NCBI RefSeq assembly: GCF_009797935.1
Contig: NZ_VOLC01000007.1
Span: 186,001-250,000 of the forward strand
Length of the DNA stretch: 64,000 nucleotides
From: Lunatibacter salilacus
GTDB taxonomy: Bacteria; Bacteroidota; Bacteroidia; Cytophagales; Cyclobacteriaceae
Direction of reading: 5' to 3'
Shown here piece by piece: positions 62,999-64,000 of the stretch; position 1 is the first letter of the stretch; every line of letters begins with the position of its first letter. Made by a program: the position numbers and the translations under genes. The notes under the pieces were generated by a model, which was not told the DNA's origin, searched no databases, and saw only the letters and a program-made list of their open reading frames with translations.

Positions 62999-64000
62999 TT
63001 ATTTAACTACTTTTTCAGATGAAGATTTAAGTACCGCCTTTACCTCCGCCATGTTAATCACTGGGAAGAATTTGGCAAACAACAAGAAACACGTACCGAA
63101 GAACCCAAACGTAAACAAATATACTCCAACGTCAGTGATTGTGGGATAAAACATAACCCAAGATGATGGTAGGAAATCTCTGTGAAGAGATGTCACGATG
63201 ATAACAAACCGCTCAAACCACATTCCTATATTCACGACAATGGACAATATAAATGTGGCCACTATGGAAGTCCTAATTTTCTTGAACCAGAACAACTGTG
63301 GAGAGATTACATTACAGGTCATCATAGACCAGTATGCCCACCAATATGGTCCAAACATCCTGTTTACGAAAGCATACTGCTCAGCAGCTACGCCAGAATA
63401 CCAGGCGATGAAAAACTCAGTGATATAGGCAATGCCTACTATTGAACCGGTGATGATAATCACTATGTTCATCAGTTCAATGTGTCCGATGGTGATATAA
63501 TCTTGAAGTTTGAAAACCTTTCGGGTGATTATCATCAGGGTAAGCACCATAGCAAACCCGGAGAAAATAGCACCTGCAACGAAATAAGGAGGGAAAATAG
63601 TCGTGTGCCATCCTGGAATTACGGAGGTAGCAAAGTCAAAGGATACGATGGTATGAACCGATAGTACCAAAGGAGTTGCCAGACCTGCCAAGATCAACGA
63701 TACCGATTCGTATCTCATCCATGTCTTTGCGGCACCATCCCAGCCAAAACTCAAAGCTCCGTAAATCGTTCTTCTCATCCCTGTTGCCCTGTCTCTGATC
63801 GTAGCAAAATCCGGGATAAGACCGATGTACCAAAACACCAAAGAAACGGCGAAATACGTAGAGATCGCAAAAACGTCCCAAAGAAGCGGTGAGTTGAAGT
63901 TAACCCAAAGAGAACCATAGGTATTAGGAAGGGGCAGCGCCCAAATAGCACCGATCCAAGGTCTGCCCATGTGAATGAGCGGGAACAAGGCAGCACAAAT
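62999..64000 (-). CDS. actC: Alternative complex III subunit ActC (NrfD family), 5' end outside the window
   Basis: Partial: the reading frame stays open through the last base, and the residues before the first in-window initiator read ICAA, continuous with [11 protein letters not shown], so the start lies beyond the window. About 334 residues are visible, with eight or so membrane helices: [38 protein letters not shown], and [22 protein letters not shown] are NrfD/ActC patterns. It binds the quinol in ACIII. First visible gene of the respiratory operon. Confidence 0.93.
   Translation of the reverse strand: MCAALFPLIHMGRPWIGAIWALPLPNTYGSLWVNFNSPLLWDVFAISTYFAVSLVFWYIGLIPDFATIRDRATGMRRTIYGALSFGWDGAAKTWMRYESVSLILAGLATPLVLSVHTIVSFDFATSVIPGWHTTIFPPYFVAGAIFSGFAMVLTLMIITRKVFKLQDYITIGHIELMNIVIIITGSIVGIAYITEFFIAWYSGVAAEQYAFVNRMFGPYWWAYWSMMTCNVISPQLFWFKKIRTSIVATFILSIVVNIGMWFERFVIIVTSLHRDFLPSSWVMFYPTITDVGVYLFTFGFFGTCFLLFAKFFPVINMAEVKAVLKSSSEKVVK

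Overview
The window is ordinary chromosomal DNA of a member of the Bacteroidota, most likely a Cytophagales/Cyclobacteriaceae-type marine or aquatic aerobe. The evidence is gene content: alternative complex III fused in one cluster to an A1-type cytochrome oxidase, the folP-cdaA pair, a BT_3928-like DoxX protein, long-form IspG, DUF6089/DUF1599-type proteins and eukaryote-like ProRS. Several starts are preceded by the TAnnTTTG -7 box of Bacteroidota, and Shine-Dalgarno signals are weak. I see no rRNA, tRNA, prophage, insertion sequence or CRISPR array.

Layout. 0.2-8.7 kb: proS; a Met/Gly-rich lipoprotein; a FadL-like porin; the tightly overlapped operon DUF1599-DoxX-aroK; and, diverging from it, folP-cdaA (folate and c-di-AMP). 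8.8-11.1 kb: divergent kbl and tdh, which together convert threonine to glycine and acetyl-CoA. 11.2-16.4 kb: a co-directional set with a planctomycete-type cytochrome (DUF1549/DUF1553), a DUF1501 protein and a TIM-barrel isomerase, the last two with twin-arginine signals. 16.4-26.6 kb: an ArsC-like protein, a DUF4168 protein, guaA, a LppC-like protein, hemL, an orphan ligase-associated exonuclease, a flavin reductase, an SDR lacking the catalytic Tyr, and folE overlapping a PTPS-type gene. 26.8-32.3 kb: two unlike L,D-transpeptidases meeting tail to tail, then kdsA, kdsC and a GNAT-nitrilase fusion. 32.6-40.1 kb: a K+/H+ antiporter divergent from an MscS channel, a DUF6089-like beta-barrel, leuS, a small membrane protein and a SlyD-like FKBP.

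40.1-64 kb: a 333-bp gene-free repeat patch, an orphan ABC ATPase, a YjbR protein, a small membrane protein, ispG, a sepiapterin-reductase-like SDR, a giant predicted outer-membrane barrel, a 1236-residue histidine kinase, a small CxxC membrane protein, DUF420, SCO, and then the respiratory block: coxD, two subunit III genes, ctaB, ctaA, coxA, coxB, actF, actE, actD and actC (cut by the window end). This block encodes quinol oxidation, electron transfer and O2 reduction together with haem A synthesis and copper delivery.

Points most worth a second look: a pair of about 100-120 bp structured repeats, each placed just 5' of a start codon; the repeat patch at 40.1-40.4 kb; Tyr-to-Ile in the SDR active site; Asn replacing a haem-ligand His in CtaA; DGG instead of DGA in CdaA; the uncharacterised barrel/kinase pair; and the small CAMC protein beside SCO. 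I found no clear sign of a wholly new multi-gene system.
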